This document shows positions 1 to 12,105 of a DNA stretch of 64,000 nucleotides, in pieces. The stretch is from Perognathus longimembris pacificus (Eukaryota; Chordata; Mammalia; Rodentia; Heteromyidae): positions 70,665,300 through 70,729,299 of the forward strand of contig NC_063164.1 of the NCBI RefSeq assembly GCF_023159225.1, written 5' to 3'. Position numbers and translations under genes: made by a program. Below the pieces are notes generated by a model. The model saw only the letters and a program-made list of their open reading frames with translations. It made no database searches and was not told the DNA's origin. Position 1 is the stretch's first letter. Each line of letters starts with the position of its first letter.

Positions 1-1029
1 GACACTGAAACATGAATTAGTGACCTGGAAGAGGCAATTAATCTCAGATGGATGAGCACTTGGCTTTTAGATTACTCTCTATTTATAGTATCCTTAAAAT
101 CAAATGCAAATCAACCCACAGTGTACTTTTCTGCAGATAAACCCACCTCTACATTGATTCAAGACAATTGTGTCTCCAAGTACCAAAAATTATTTCAAAA
201 TACTAAGAAATATGGAAATTTTGTCTAGGAAAATTTACACACCAGTTTCCTCCTCCTAGCAAATTTTAGAGGTGAGGGAGTAAAGTGGAAAAGAATCAAT
301 ATATGATTCAGAGCTTATCAGAGCACTTATTAGCCTATCTCTCACATTAACCCTGTTTTCCATTTAATTTTTTTTCTTTTCACAGACAAGTTAAATATTG
401 TGAAGAAGCTTAGTATGGTAGTCACATTTATGACGTTGTTTTAAGGAACACTGAAAATGACTGATATGAATCCCATAAATCACATACAGATATCAGTATC
501 ATTTCAGATAATAGATCTCCAGGGTTTTGGATATGGAGAAGTTTGGTTCCAACCAGCAGAAGAACATGTGGCAAGTTGAGGATTTCGTTTAGCTCCTGGA
601 CTTTCAAAACATATGTACACATATGTTTGTTTTTACAAAAACAATATGTATGTACACACATGTATATGTGTATATGTATACACATGTGTACATAAACATG
701 CACAACTTACGCAAAAAACTAGCACCAACTAGCACTGTATAACCTAATTTAAATTATTACATTGAAGTTTATAAACAAATGAAAAAGAACCTCTAAATTG
801 ACTGCCATTTGCTAACATTTTAATGCTATTTGTTTAAAAACTGTAGTCTGCAATGATATGTTTTACCAATAGGTGCCACTATATAATTACTTAGAAATTT
901 CTCAGTTTTGCTGTGAGGAAAAATGGAAGCTTCAGTTTTGTAAAGAACACCTTGCTCTATCAATTCTGCATGATTAAAATTTACACTGTTCTACTTAGAA
1001 ATATGGATTGTTTTAAATAATACTAGTTT
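1..1029. other. Unassigned AT-rich intergenic DNA
   Basis: No gene or confidently classifiable repeat is visible. Around 600-700 there is an alternating purine/pyrimidine patch rich in ACATATGTA-type words, a degenerate microsatellite. The short open frame on the minus strand there only reflects this low-complexity composition. Confidence 0.5.
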
Positions 1030-1135
1030 TAAGGAGTTATACAAAGAGGTTTCAATTCATCGTGTCAGTTTATGAATACAAGGCAGCTTGATCAACCTCA
1101 CCTCTTCCATCATTTTCTCCTATAAGGCAGGTTCT
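1030..1135 (-). mobile_element. Old L1 3'UTR fragment
   Basis: The stretch reads like the 3'UTR of the old L1 seen at 53985-54645. Both share, in the same order, a 'gtcagttta' word, 'cttgatcaa' and then 'tcaccTctt..atc.t.ctcc'. Only about 100 bp is recognisable and divergence is high. The assignment rests on that internal comparison. Confidence 0.4.
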
Positions 1136-1880
1136 TGTGCAGTGCTGATGTCATCATTTCTAAATTTTTTACTCCTATTGCTATCACTGTTATTATTAGA
1201 TTCTATTATTTGTGCTACAAAACTAATTACATGTCTTTCAAGTAGAAACTGAACTTGCCATGCACTTAGATGGCTGAATAGTTATGTATGATTATTCTTT
1301 TCATTTTTAATATTTGAGTTCGGTTTGTCACAGTGTGATGAATCACTCTTTGCCATAGTGTCCTGTATCACAGAAGAAATAAGTGGAGAAGGATTTCTAG
1401 ATACTAATACTTAAGTACTACTAGTTGGTGGTCACTTTCTTCATCACCAGCAAGGCAGTGAGAAATCTTGTTTAGCACTATATGTAGTCAAAGGACTACA
1501 TGTATGAGAGTACAAATTCAATAAGGGTATTTTTTGTTTTTAGAAGTGTAATAAGAGTTTACAAAATTATTAAAATATATAATATGTGAGAAATAGAAAA
1601 AATTCTTGAAAAACAGAACCAGTTCAATTTTTGTGTGAGCACAGTATTTAGCTGAATTGTAATAGTAAAATATATAATTTGTTTAGTATTAAAAATTTAT
1701 GTTCTAGTCTGAAAAATAAGCTACCTAGGAAGAGACAAGTCGTGAACACAGTCAAAGCAAGTATCAGAAAATCACAGAACATAGTTTACAGGTTTGTAGG
1801 CAAGAAATGAAAACACATAAGCTATTTATGGTGGGTATCTTATAAATCATCTAGTCCTCTCCTTTATTTATTTAGTTGGA

Positions 1881-2101
1881 TTTGTTTGTTTGTTTGTTTG
1901 TTTGTTTTGCCAGTCCTGGGGTTTGGACTCAGGGTCTGAGCACTGTCCCTGGCTTCTTTTTGCTCAAGGCTATCACTCTGCCACTTGAGCCACAGCACCA
2001 CTTCTGGCCATTTTGTACATATGTGGTGCTGGGGGAATCGAACCCAGGGCTTCACGTATATGAAGCAAGCACTCTTGCCACTAGGACATATTCTCAGCCC
2101 C
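1881..2101 (-). mobile_element. IDL-Geo SINE
   Basis: Reverse-orientation copy of the dimeric SINE. On the minus strand it begins with an ID-like head containing an RNA polymerase III B-box (GGTTCGATTCCCC type). It continues into the Geo monomer ('ctgtggctcaagtggcag') and ends in the canonical 'ccaggactggcaaaa' followed by a tail of (AAAC)n, seen here as (GTTT)n at 1881-1909. The element is full length. Target-site duplications are not obvious. Confidence 0.88.
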
Positions 2102-2103
2102 TC

Positions 2104-2747
2104 AAGAGTTTTAATTAGTGACTTGGAAAGGCTTATGTGGTTGCCCACAGTTGCATTTAGAATCAGGCTTCCAGAGTCTTAGTCTGGAAGGACTTATCTA
2201 ATTTGCAAGTTTGGATAATTAAGTCATTGAAATTTTTTTATATTTTATGGGAAAAAAAGAATGTTCAAGTACAGTGTAGTCTTTTATAATATATCAGTTT
2301 GCATTCCATGATTATGTACCTGTAATGCAATCTTAGGAACCTACCTCATTCTGAGAGGGGATATCCCAATATTCTTGCTATATTTGAGCAGCTGTGTTGC
2401 ATTTATCACATCAGTGATGATAGGAATGTAGCCATGTTTTTCTAATGGTGGTATAAGAGCAAATACAAAAAGAAAAACAAATGATGGAATAAAATATTGT
2501 TTGGATTGCTTAGTAATGTTTATATTTTTATAGTTCTACATTTATGATCATGAGAAATTGCCTTTGCTACTAAAATATCTTTTAAAACACTAATGAAACA
2601 AATTCCTGGGTTTTTAAAAACTATTTTTTATGATGCAAGATTTCAAGGAATACAAAGATTAAATTATAGCAGAACATGGAATTAACATGTCAGTCCTGTT
2701 AATTTGATCTTATTTCAAGCATGCTGTTGTTCAGAATTCAATCTGTT
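2104..2747. other. Unassigned intergenic DNA
   Basis: AT-rich sequence. I see no gene, no recent SINE or L1, and no notable repeat. Confidence 0.5.
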
Positions 2748-3125
2748 AAAATACATATCATCCAAGTGTCTTTGTCATTGTATGCTATCGCTGTGTATTG
2801 TGATTTGAGTATATGTGTACCTCCAATATTAATATGATAGAACTTAAACCTCAAGGTGACAGTGTTAGGAAGTAGAGCTTTTGGAAAAACTAATAAATTC
2901 ATTAGGGCTAAGCCCTTATAAGTGGAATTAATGTTTCTAAAAACAGAGCCTCCAGAGAATAGCCTCCCCTCCCTTCCATCCTTTTTCCACATCAGAACAC
3001 AACACAGGAGGAAGCAGCAACAGAGCACTATTTGGGAACAGAGCAAGTCCTTTACAGACACTGAATCTGCTAATAACCTTAGACTCTTCAGCCACCAAGA
3101 CTATAAGAAATAGGGTTTTACTATG
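2748..3125 (+). mobile_element. Ancient MaLR (MLT1-like) LTR relic
   Basis: The order of words follows the general MaLR/MLT1 LTR layout: 'aacttaaacctcaaggtgac', 'ggaagtagagcttttgg', 'cattagggctaagcccttataag', 'acactgaatctgctaataacctt', then 'ccaagactataagaaatagg' as the degenerate polyadenylation region. Heavily diverged and non-coding. The subfamily cannot be named by eye. Confidence 0.55.
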
Positions 3126-4143
3126 TGTAATATTTTTCCCGAAATGGAAGAAGACACTATCGGAATATGGAAGTGAATGTATATAGCTTTATAATTTTGT
3201 ATGTCAGAGTTTCTCAAACTTCATTCCTTTCCTTTGTGTTTTCTTGTTAACTCACAACCCCCTCCCCCCTAAGTACAGGCATATTCACTCTGAATTAGGA
3301 GTTTGAAGTTTATTTTAATGTCCTTCATCTATACTCCAGACTAGAGTTTATAGACTATGTAAAAGCTCTTGAAGGGAAATTGGAGTGGACACTTGAGGGG
3401 CAAGTAGACCTAGCAATCTTAGGTAGAGAACATAAGGAAGGAGGTGAAAGGATTGGCTTAGAGTGGTAAGGTAGTGTGAAACGAGGCCAGAACGTTATAT
3501 TGGGACTTGGGATAAAGGAAGTTTTATGTCCTGAATGAGGAATTACCTTATATTGTAAAATAAAAAGGTTTTAAATAGAAGTATTCCATCAAACTGTTTT
3601 AAAAGATAAACATAAACTGTATAAGAAAAAATAAGTGACAAGAAACCTACTTTTGTAATGGGATACATCCATGGTGATAGTCCTAGGTGAAGCTGGTGGC
3701 TATGAGTGTGAAATAATGCATACCAGAAGAGAAATGAAAGGAATTGGTGACTGACTACTCCCAGTGCTTGCTTTCCACATACTCCCATCATTCAGCAACA
3801 CAAACAAGAGGTTGTGGCTTTCACCCTGGATGATTCAGGGATAATAATAAAAATAAGCAACATTCCCTTACTACTAAAAAGCACTCAGTACTTGCTACTG
3901 CTTTACATATAACACATTTACACCAGAACATGCAGCAGAAGTCAGATGATGTTTAACACGCACAGATAAAAAGTAGCTAAGACAACTGAACATAAGCATT
4001 TGGGTATTTCAGAGTTTAAGGTTATCCCCCTCTTGATATTATCAAATATTAGCTTATGGCATAAAGCCGTCTTCAATTTATATGGAACTAAAGCTAAATG
4101 AGACTGTGAAGCATGTAGTTAGAGTTGGAAATCTAGAATTCAG
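3126..4143. other. Unassigned intergenic DNA
   Basis: No open frame of note and no element I can name. It contains a C-rich run near 3260 and ordinary AT-rich sequence. It is the pre-insertion flank of the L1 that starts at 4162. Confidence 0.45.
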
Positions 4144-6303
4144 AAAGTAGTCACATTTGAGGCTTTAAGACCAAGGCCGATATCAAGAAAGCAACTCCTT
4201 TTGCAATAGCCTCAAGAAAAACAAAATACCTAGGAATAACCATAACCAAAGGAGTGAAAAACCTCTATGATGAGAACTTTAAAAACATGAAAAACAAAAT
4301 TAAGGCAGAACTAAGGAAATGGAAGAACCTCCCACACTTCTGGATTGGGAGGATAAATATTGTCAAAATGGCAATATTGCCAAAGGCTAGCTACAAATTC
4401 AATGCAATATCCATTAGTATCCCAACACCATTTTTTTAATGAAATAGAGGAAGCACTCGAGAAATTCATATGGAACAATAAAAGACCCCGAATAGCAAAA
4501 CAAATCCTAAGTAGAAAGAACAGTGCTGAAGGAATTACAATACCAAACTTCAAGCTGTATTACAAAGCCATAGTAATAAAAACAGCTTGGTATTGGCACA
4601 AGAAAAGGCCTGAAGACCAATGGAACAGAACTGAAGACCCAGAAACGAACCTGCAGAACTATGCCTACTTAATCTTTGATGAAGGAGCTAAAAAAAATAG
4701 GGTGGAAGAAAGATAGCCTCTTTAACAAATGGTGCTGTCAAAACAGGTTCAACACCTGCAACAAGTTAAAACTAGATCCTTGTATATTACCCTGCACCAA
4801 AATCAATTCCAAATGGATCAAAGACCTTGAAATTAAAACAGATACCCTGAAATCACTACAAGAAGGAATAGAAGAAACACTTGGGCTCCTTGGCACAGGA
4901 CAAAACTTCCTTAACAAAGACCCAGAAATGCAACAAATCAAAGAAAGGTTGGACAAATAGAACTGCATAAAACTGCAGAGCGCCCTCAGGGCAGAGGACA
5001 TAGCTTGCAAGATAAACAGAAAGCCCACAGATTGGGAAAAGATCTTTACTGGCCATACAATGGACAAAGGCCTCATATCTAAGATATATACAGAACTACA
5101 AAAATTAAATTCCTCCAAAACAAAACTTCAAAGAACCAACAGCACCACCTCCCCCCCCAACAAGTGGGCTTAAAAAGAGACTTCTCTGAAGAGGAAATGA
5201 GAATAGCCAAGAGACATATGAAAACGTGCTCTAAATCACTGGCCATAAAAGAAATGCAAATCAAAACAACATTGAGATTCCACCTCACTCCAGTAAGAAT
5301 GTCCATTATCAGGAAAACTAACAATAACAAATGTTGGAGGGGATGTGGCCAAAAGGTAACCCTACTTCATTGTTGGTGGGAATGTAAACTTGTTCAGCCA
5401 CTCTGGAAAGCAATAAGGAGGTTCCTCAGAAGGCTAAACCTAGAGCTCCCCTATGACCCAGCAGCCCCACTTTTAGGAATCTACCAAAAAGATTACAAAC
5501 AAGAACACACTAAAGCCACCAGCACAACAATGTTCATTGTAGCACAATTTGTCATTGCTAAAAAATGGAACCAACCCAGATGTACCTCAGTAGATGAATG
5601 GGTCAGGAAAATGTGGTAAATATACACAATGGATTTTTATGCCTCTATCAGAAATAATGACATTTCCCCATTTGTAAGGAAATGGAAGGACTTGGAAAAA
5701 GTTATAGTAAGTGAAGTGAGCCAGACCCAAAGAAGCATGTACTCTATGGTTTCCCTCATAAGGAATAATTAGCACAGGTTTAGGCTAGTCACAGCAGAGG
5801 ATCACAAGAGCCCAATAGTTATGCCCTTATGAACTCATAAGATGGTGCTAAGTGAAATGAACTCCATGTTATGGTAATGAGTGTTATATAACTTGTAATT
5901 ATTTTCAACATGGCATGTGAAACCCTAGCTTCTTTTGTTGATGATCCTCTTGTGTCCCCTTCCTGTGGTTGTCCCGGCGCTATCACTGTATCTCATCTGA
6001 GTACCCTGGATACTGTATAAACTGTTATTAGAACTAGGGAATGGAAAGGGAATATCAAAATCGAGAGACAAGGATAAAAAGACAAACTACTCCAAAAGCA
6101 ATACTTGCAAAACCATTTGGTGTAAACCAACTGAACAACTCATGTGGGGAGAGGGAAAAGGGGAGGGGGAATAAGGGAGGAGTTAATAAATAGTACAAGA
6201 AATGTACCCATGGCCTTATGTATGAAAGTGTAACCCCTCTGTACATCACTTTGACAATAAATAAGTTATTATTTTAAAAGAAAAATAAAGAAGTCACATT
6301 TGA
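4144..6303 (+). mobile_element. 5'-truncated L1 (lineage A), with TSDs
   Basis: The element body runs from about 4161 to 6286. It is flanked by a nearly perfect 16-bp target-site duplication: 'aagtagtcacatttga' ending near 4160 and 'aagaagtcacatttga' ending near 6302. It begins inside ORF2, runs through the ORF2 C-terminus and a roughly 650-bp 3'UTR, and ends with 'gacaataaataag' (polyadenylation signal) and an A-rich tail. Truncation at the 5' end is typical of target-primed reverse transcription. The 3'UTR carries a purine tract with several G-runs at 6147-6180. Confidence 0.93.
4200..5620 (+). pseudogene. L1 ORF2 C-terminal remnant (dead)
   Basis: Translated pieces in three frames match the L1 ORF2 protein downstream of the reverse-transcriptase core. 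The first pieces carry the thumb-like region ('[16 protein letters not shown]', '[16 protein letters not shown]'). A middle piece follows. The last piece carries the C-terminal cysteine-rich segment ('[19 protein letters not shown]') and '[13 protein letters not shown]'. Frame changes near 4440, 4700 and 4960-5160 and several stops show it is not functional. The endonuclease and RT catalytic core were lost by 5' truncation. Confidence 0.9.
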
Positions 6304-6629
6304 ACATGTGGAGTTGAATAACCTGTATACCTTTTTTCAATTAACTTGAATATTTAAAACATTCCATTACTGAATGTGAGATTAGAATTTCACTTATTGA
6401 TTTTCCACAGCCCAGGAGAAGATTTGGTAAGGAAGCAATACATCTTCCGACTCCTTGGAGAAAGTGTTTGCTGACTGTGTCATCAAGCTTCTCAGTAGTT
6501 ACATTCTGTTTATCTTTTGCTTCCTAGTACATTATGATATCTCATGTTCTACATTAACTTCTATTTTGTTGTAAGTAATCAGGTGGTTTATAGTATTTCC
6601 ATGATTGTTTTTAAAGTTTCAAAATTTGA

Positions 6630-6778
6630 GGGGCATTGTGGCTTCCCTGAAACTGAGTTGCAATATTAGGGAAGCACCTGAGGTCCCAGCTACTTAGGGA
6701 CAGAGATAGGAGAATGATGATTTAAGTCTAGCTCTGGAAAAAAGCTAGCAAGAGCCTATCTGAGAAAAAAAGGGAAAC
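6630..6778 (+). mobile_element. Degenerate B1-like SINE
   Basis: A 7SL-like layout is just recognisable: 'cctgaggtcccagctacttaggga' followed by 'agaatgatgatttaagtctag' and 'agcaagagcctatctgag'. It sits at the head of a row of four SINE relics. Strongly diverged. Confidence 0.45.
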
Positions 6779-6898
6779 AAGCTGGGTGCCTCTGGCTAAC
6801 ATTCAGAATCCTAACTACCTCAGAAAATAAGATTAGTAGGATCTTCAGTTTGAGACCAACCCAGGCAAAAAAAGTCTGAGAGACTGTGTCTGAACAGA
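6779..6898 (+). mobile_element. Degenerate B1-like SINE
   Basis: 7SL-derived order of words: 'gctgggtgcctctggctaac', 'aatcctaactacctcag', 'gaccaacccaggcaaaaa', 'gagagactgtgtctgaac'. It lies directly after the preceding B1-like relic and before a B1-dID copy. Confidence 0.5.
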
Positions 6899-6902
6899 AA
6901 AA

Positions 6903-7115
6903 GTTGGGTGTGGCAGGATACACATGCTATCCCACCTACAATTAGAAGCCTAAAATAGGCAGATTGCAGTCCAGGCACTTGTTTGGGCAGGAAATAAGAC
7001 CCTCTTTCAAAAAATAATGAGCATAGGAAAGGACTGGGGGATGGCTTGACAATAAAATGCTTGCTAGCAAATGCCAGGCTCTGAGTCTGCACCCCAGTAC
7101 CACTAAAAAAGCAAG
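6903..7115 (+). mobile_element. B1-dID type SINE
   Basis: The 5' half is 7SL-like ('gttgggtgtggcaggataca', 'cagtccaggcac', 'aataagaccctctttc'). The 3' half is ID-like ('actgggggatggcttgacaa', 'aatgcttgctagcaaatgcc', 'ctgcaccccagtaccac'), followed by an A-rich tail. This B1+dID architecture is an old rodent SINE type that predates IDL-Geo. Confidence 0.6.
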
Positions 7116-7121
7116 AAGAAA

Positions 7122-7320
7122 CAAGTCAGGCATGGAAGTACATGCTTATAATCCTAGCCATGCAGGAGATGGAGGAAAGATGGTCTTAAAGGGCCAGCCC
7201 TTGGAAAAAAGTGTGACACCTTTTCTGCAAAAATAACTAAAGCAAAAATGTCTAGAGGGTGGAAGAGTATTTGCCTACTAAGGCCACAGGGCCCTCCCTG
7301 GGTCCCAACATTTACCAACT
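7122..7320 (+). mobile_element. B1-dID type SINE
   Basis: The 7SL-like half ('gtcaggcatggaagtacatg', 'taatcctagccatgcaggag') is joined to a degraded ID-like half ('gagggtggaagagtatttgc', 'ctccctgggtcccaac'). It is the last member of a four-SINE cluster from 6630 to 7320, all in the same orientation. Confidence 0.55.
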
Positions 7321-8034
7321 GTTTTAAGATTCAGAAATCTCAGCATTGCAATATTGTTTCAAGTATTAGGATGAGTTCAAATATTTAGACCTCAGAAAAT
7401 CAGAGTTGTTTGCTATCATGGTTTAAAAAAACAGGCTTTGAATATTTGGTGAAAAGAATTGAGTTTGGGTGTTAGCTCTGCCAGCTGTGAGTTTGCTGAT
7501 CCCACACAAACTACTTTTTGTCTCTAATAATACTAACTTCATGAGAAGGTTTACAAGGGATGTCATGTACATGGCATTCATCACTTTTCTTATAGAAGAA
7601 GCCAATCAATTTTAATGGCTAATATCGTCTAATCACTGAATTCATAGGACTTTTGTAGACTTCCAAACAGATTAGCTACCAAAAATTCACTTTCCTCAAA
7701 ATACAGTACAAATACTTGGAGATTTGTTTGGCAGAACACTTTAGTGCTTAATCAAACCACAAGTTTGGAGACAGGAAAAAGTAAAAGCATCACAAACAAT
7801 TTACCACATCCAAAACAAATAAGAGGAGGATTTCCACTGGCTGTTCATACATAGATAGGGTGTCAAGTTATGTAATCATTGCTTTAGATTTAAGCAGCCA
7901 TCACATGCCACAGATAATTGTCAGATGGTTTTGTTGACATTTTGAATAGTTTCCTTTAGTAGATCAAGCTGTTACCTTAAAATCCAACACACAAACACTG
8001 AGTTCAACAGAATACTCCAAAAGTTTTGAGATAT
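7321..8034. other. Unassigned intergenic DNA
   Basis: No gene or classifiable repeat seen. Confidence 0.45.
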
Positions 8035-8039
8035 CTATA

Positions 8040-8085
<46 letters not shown>

Positions 8086-8094
8086 TATATGTAG
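8035..8094. repeat. (TA)n microsatellite
   Basis: About 60 bp of alternating T/A with a few C and G interruptions ('ctatat', 'gtatatata'). Confidence 0.95.
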
Positions 8095-8769
8095 TGAGAA
8101 AAAGAATTTTAAAAATACAAATATTTAGAGTGATATAGCTATTTGTGTAGTTTTTAAGATGTGCCTAAATACAAAGTACTTTTCTATATGATTTTCCTAC
8201 AAAATCAAAAATCAAGCTATTTGTTCATATCTACTATGGTAACTTGTAAGTCCATAGGATATTTAAAATGAGCAGGTTTTCATACCCATATCTTATTTAA
8301 TATTCACAAAAACAGTTTAGGGAAAGTTTCAGAATTTTCAGTTCTTGAGAAGGAATCTAAAACACAGAAAAATACTCACTAAATATTTTAAGGTCCCAAA
8401 GCTTTTAATTGCAAACTCGAGTTGGGGGTGGGGGTGGGGTCTGTAAAAACGCCTATTTTTCATACTACACTCCCTTGTGAAAAACCTCATGGTCAAGCTT
8501 CTCACTTTGGAAAATGTCATTTGGATTATTTTACTGAAAGAAAAGACTGCTTACTATAGAGAAGTAATTCAATCATGATTTAAGCTGAATTGTATGAATG
8601 ATTTTTTTAGGCGCCTATAATCATAAGTAGAAAGATTTGATAGTACAAGTCCTTATATGGAAGAGGGACTAAAAGTTTGACTGCTTTGAGAAACTACAAG
8701 TTCAAGAAGTCTTGGAGTTCTAGCTTTCAAAAAGAACACTATTTCTAGACTTATAACATTACATGAGAT

Positions 8770-8872
8770 TAAAAGTCTGGAACGGAGATGTAGCTCAATG
8801 ATGGAGCACTTGCCTAATAGGTGCAAATCCCTAGGTTCAATTCCCAGCACCAACAAATGAACAAACAAACAA
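8770..8872 (+). mobile_element. Monomeric ID SINE
   Basis: A single tRNA-Ala-like unit: 'gagatgtagctcaatgatgg' covers the A-box region, 'gagcacttgcctaatagg' the anticodon region, and 'ctaggttcaattcccagcac' the B-box. A short (AAAC)n-like tail follows. There is no Geo half, so this is an older ID relative and not IDL-Geo. Confidence 0.8.
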
Positions 8873-9227
8873 TGTTTGAATTAGTATTAAGGATAACATC
8901 TTATCTTATCTTATACCTATAACATCTATAATGTGATAAGAAAAGTTCTATGTTTTCTATTGGTGATAAGTCAAAGTCTAATAGCACTTGATCTGTTGCC
9001 TATATTCAAAAGGGAAAGAAACCCAAACTTTCCATGGAATGTTAGTGAAAATAAGGGTGAAAATTATCCCAATCAAATTTATTGTATACATGAATTCCTT
9101 GGGGTCCATGGACCTCACATTAAAAATATTGTGCCTAACTTACTGTTTGCAAGCATACATGAGCAAAAATTATTGCAAGCTTTCAGATTAGTCCATGCTT
9201 CTATAATAGTCCTTGTTCTATTTAAAA

Positions 9228-9600
9228 TAGTCTAAACTACTATAACAAATTGACCAGTTTGGTGTTGAGAAGAATGGAAGTCTTATTTCTCAGTCACATA
9301 GCACTAAGATAGCAGACTCTTCTCCACAAGGTAATTCAGGACCCTGAGTCCTTCACCTGTGTCTATATTATCTCCCTGGTTCTTACTCTTAGACACACCC
9401 CACTGGTGGAAGGGGAAAGAGAAGATGAGAAAAGCACTCAGACTTCACTGAAGACTTGGTCTTCCCTGGTGGCACACATCACCACCCCCACATTCCTTCA
9501 CCTACAACAACCACATGGCTCATGTGGGCACTACTCCCTAGTAACAGCTCTGTAGCATAAGAACAAACACAGTAAGCTCACTCCATGACGCTCAGGATTC
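9228..9600 (-). mobile_element. Ancient MaLR (MLT1-like) LTR relic
   Basis: Read on the minus strand it ends with the degenerate LTR 3' region. On the plus strand this starts 'ctactataacaaattgacca', continues 'cttatttctcagtcacatag', and then shows the 'ccccactggtggaaggggaa' block. Diverged and non-coding. Confidence 0.5.
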
Positions 9601-11036
9601 CTTTAAAACTTTTATAAGGTAAATTTGGAAAAGAGTTTTAGTAGTCTGTATCTTCAAAGTGCTGAGACGAATCCTACTTGGTTTTGGTGTCTATATGCTT
9701 TCCTGAATTGTCCAGGAAGAGAGGTGAGGGAAGAAGGGAGGGAAGAAGAAAGGGGCGAAGGGAAGGAAATGCCCAGATGTCTGCTCTGTGAGTGGAGCCT
9801 GAGCTGTAAACCCAGAAGCTACCCTTCACTCCTCCGAGGTGACCTGTCAGTGTCATGCTGCTCTCTATTTATTTTCCAACCTAAGTACCACTTAAATCAG
9901 ATTTTCCCCTACCACTGCCTTACTATGCATCCTTATAAATTTTTACTTGGACCATTTCTATAATACCCTCACTACTTTTCAGGTTGTCCTCTCTCCCAAG
10001 GCCATTTCTCCCCGTCTATGTGTACTCTCCAAACTTTAAAAACTCTTCCTTTTTGGTACAGAAAATACTTAGCACATACTTCTTTAGAGGCACACTGATT
10101 TATTTATTAGTTATGCATAATTACTTTCAGTACTTTATGTATGTATGCATGATAAGATAAACATCTCATAAATGTGAACTAGCAAAAGCATTTTAAATGG
10201 GAGAGATTAAAGCATAAATAGAAATAAAAGTTCCTAAAGCCTTTTCCCTGCAGTAGTAGAATATTTGGTACTTATACGTATCATCTGATACTGTCAAGAT
10301 AAGAGATGCTACATGTAATGGAGGAAACAGACTTCCCACTTCCCTGAACCCAGGAGAAACTTGGAAGGGAAGAGCTTTCTGGCCAAAGTGACAGAGGATT
10401 AGAAAAATGTCAACTATTCTAGTATGAAGTAGAAATGCTGGTGATTTGGGGGGAGTTCTGAAGAATAGTAGGGCTGACTACAGATGGTGAAATGAAAGCT
10501 GCTGCAGAAGTCTCAGAGAAGTGTATTGAGAGGCAATCTGGCCCTCCATGACCTGAGTTTTTGCTTCACCTCTGCTTTCAAAATTTCCCCAGTTTCACTC
10601 ATCAGAAAACTCTATTTCATAAATCTACTGAGAAGGCAGTTTGGGGAATTTATCTTACAGCCTCAGAAGGCACTGGAGGTGGTAGGGCTGGTTATCAAAA
10701 AACAATCTCACATAATATACCTGGGGGCACAGCCACTAATTATTATAGATGCATAAAGTACCGATGAATAAAATAATATTTAATTTAATAATGACGATTA
10801 TTTGTTTATATTAGTGAGAATGTTAGAGCCTTTCCTATTATGTCAAACTCCTGCATAGTGCTCCCTTTATGTGTCCCATAGATTCGGTTTGGAAATCACT
10901 GTTCAAAATAATGACATTCAGACTAATTACCATGGCATCTAAGGTTCTTCACCATTTACTTCCTACCTACATTTTCAGTGACAAAGGGAAAAAAAGAGAA
11001 AAAAACTGAAAAAGTATGATAAAAGCCTTTTGTTAA
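9601..11036. other. Unassigned intergenic DNA
   Basis: No exon or recent element recognised. A purine-rich patch lies at 9719-9771 and produces a spurious acidic/basic open frame. Confidence 0.45.
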
Positions 11037-11397
11037 ATGGCAACAAGAGAGTTTTTTTTAACTGTACTGTTTGCAGTTATTTCTTCTTTCTTTTTTCCTT
11101 TGTGTGTCACTGTATCTGATTTCTGTATCCTCTGTTTTATATATAACATTATCTGATTTGAGGAAGGGAAGGAAATCATAGAAATAGTAGGACAAAGGAT
11201 GAACCAATTCAACAGTAATACTCAATAGACACTGTTGGAAATGAACTTTACAACTTGCAAGGGGTATTGAGGGTTTGGGGGAGTAGGAGAAAATGAGAGA
11301 GAGGGTAACACTGTTCCAAAAGAAATATACTCATTACCTTACTTATGTAACTATAACCCCTCTGTACATAACCTTCACAATAAAATTTAAATTAAAA
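11037..11397 (+). mobile_element. L1 3'UTR piece, inverted relative to its neighbour
   Basis: Matches the last ~350 bp of the lineage A 3'UTR: 'tcactgtatctgatttctgt', a degraded purine tract, 'taacccctctgtacataacc', then 'cacaataaaattt'. It abuts 11398, where an L1 in the opposite orientation begins. Both pieces meet the same consensus point (around 'gg(a/c)aacaagag'). This looks like the missing 3' end of the minus-strand L1 flipped in place. Confidence 0.75.
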
Positions 11398-12105
11398 ACC
11401 TCTTGTTTCCATTTCTTGGAGTTTATTTTGATAAGCCTCATTTTATATGATCGGACGTAGCTACAATAGCCCATGTGATCCTCTCCTAAGAATAACCTCC
11501 TTTAGTTTCACTGTGTGAATGTTTGGAGTGCTTTTTGATAAATCATGTCCAAGTATAATTTTTTGTTTGTTACTATCGATTAGGTTTATTTGTAGAATTA
11601 TAGGCACATTCTAATTATTACAAATGAGTAAAACCCATGCAGCCTATGTTTCTTTGGATCTGGCTTATTTCACTTAATATAATTTTTCCAAGTCTTTACA
11701 TTTCCTCACAAATGGGGCAATGTTATTCTTTCAAACGGAAGCATACAATTCCATTACTATATATGCCACATTTTCTTGATGCATTTGTCCACTGAAGCGC
11801 ATCTGTATTGAGTCCATATTTTAGATATGCTAAACAATGCTGCAATGAATAAAGTTGTTCTGGTAGCTTTAATGCAGCTTGGTTTGTTGTCATTTGGAAA
11901 TTGCCCAGGAACAGGATTTCTGGGACATAGGAAAGCTCCATACCACTTTCCAGAGTGGTTGAACAAGTTTACACTCCCACCAACAGTGTAGTCGCATTCC
12001 CTTTTGGCCACATCCCTGCCAGCATCTGTTACTATTAGTTATGTTGATAATGGCCATTTAACTGGAGTGAGGTGGAATCTCAATGTTGTTTTTATTTGCG
12101 TTTCT
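11398..12105 (-). mobile_element. Outer L1 of a nest, part 1 (lineage A)
   Basis: Minus-strand L1 covering the ORF2 C-terminus and proximal 3'UTR. Its translated pieces correspond to the 'C-terminal zinc-knuckle to end of ORF2' region. It stops at 12105 inside the sequence 'tttatttgcgtttcttt' and resumes at 19391 with 'tatagccagagatatagaac', the next consensus segment. It was therefore split by the insertion of another L1. Confidence 0.85.

Noticed and set aside
428..703. 91-codon minus-strand open frame rich in His, Val, Tyr and Met
   Set aside because: Low-complexity ACATAT-type repeat; no domain.
6630..7320. Evenly spaced repeats considered as an array
   Set aside because: The units are diverged SINEs of different types, not short identical repeats with spacers. 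There is no CRISPR in this window, and none is expected in a mammal.
9625..9963. 112-codon open frame
   Set aside because: Includes a purine-rich patch and no recognisable domain; no neighbouring exon signals.
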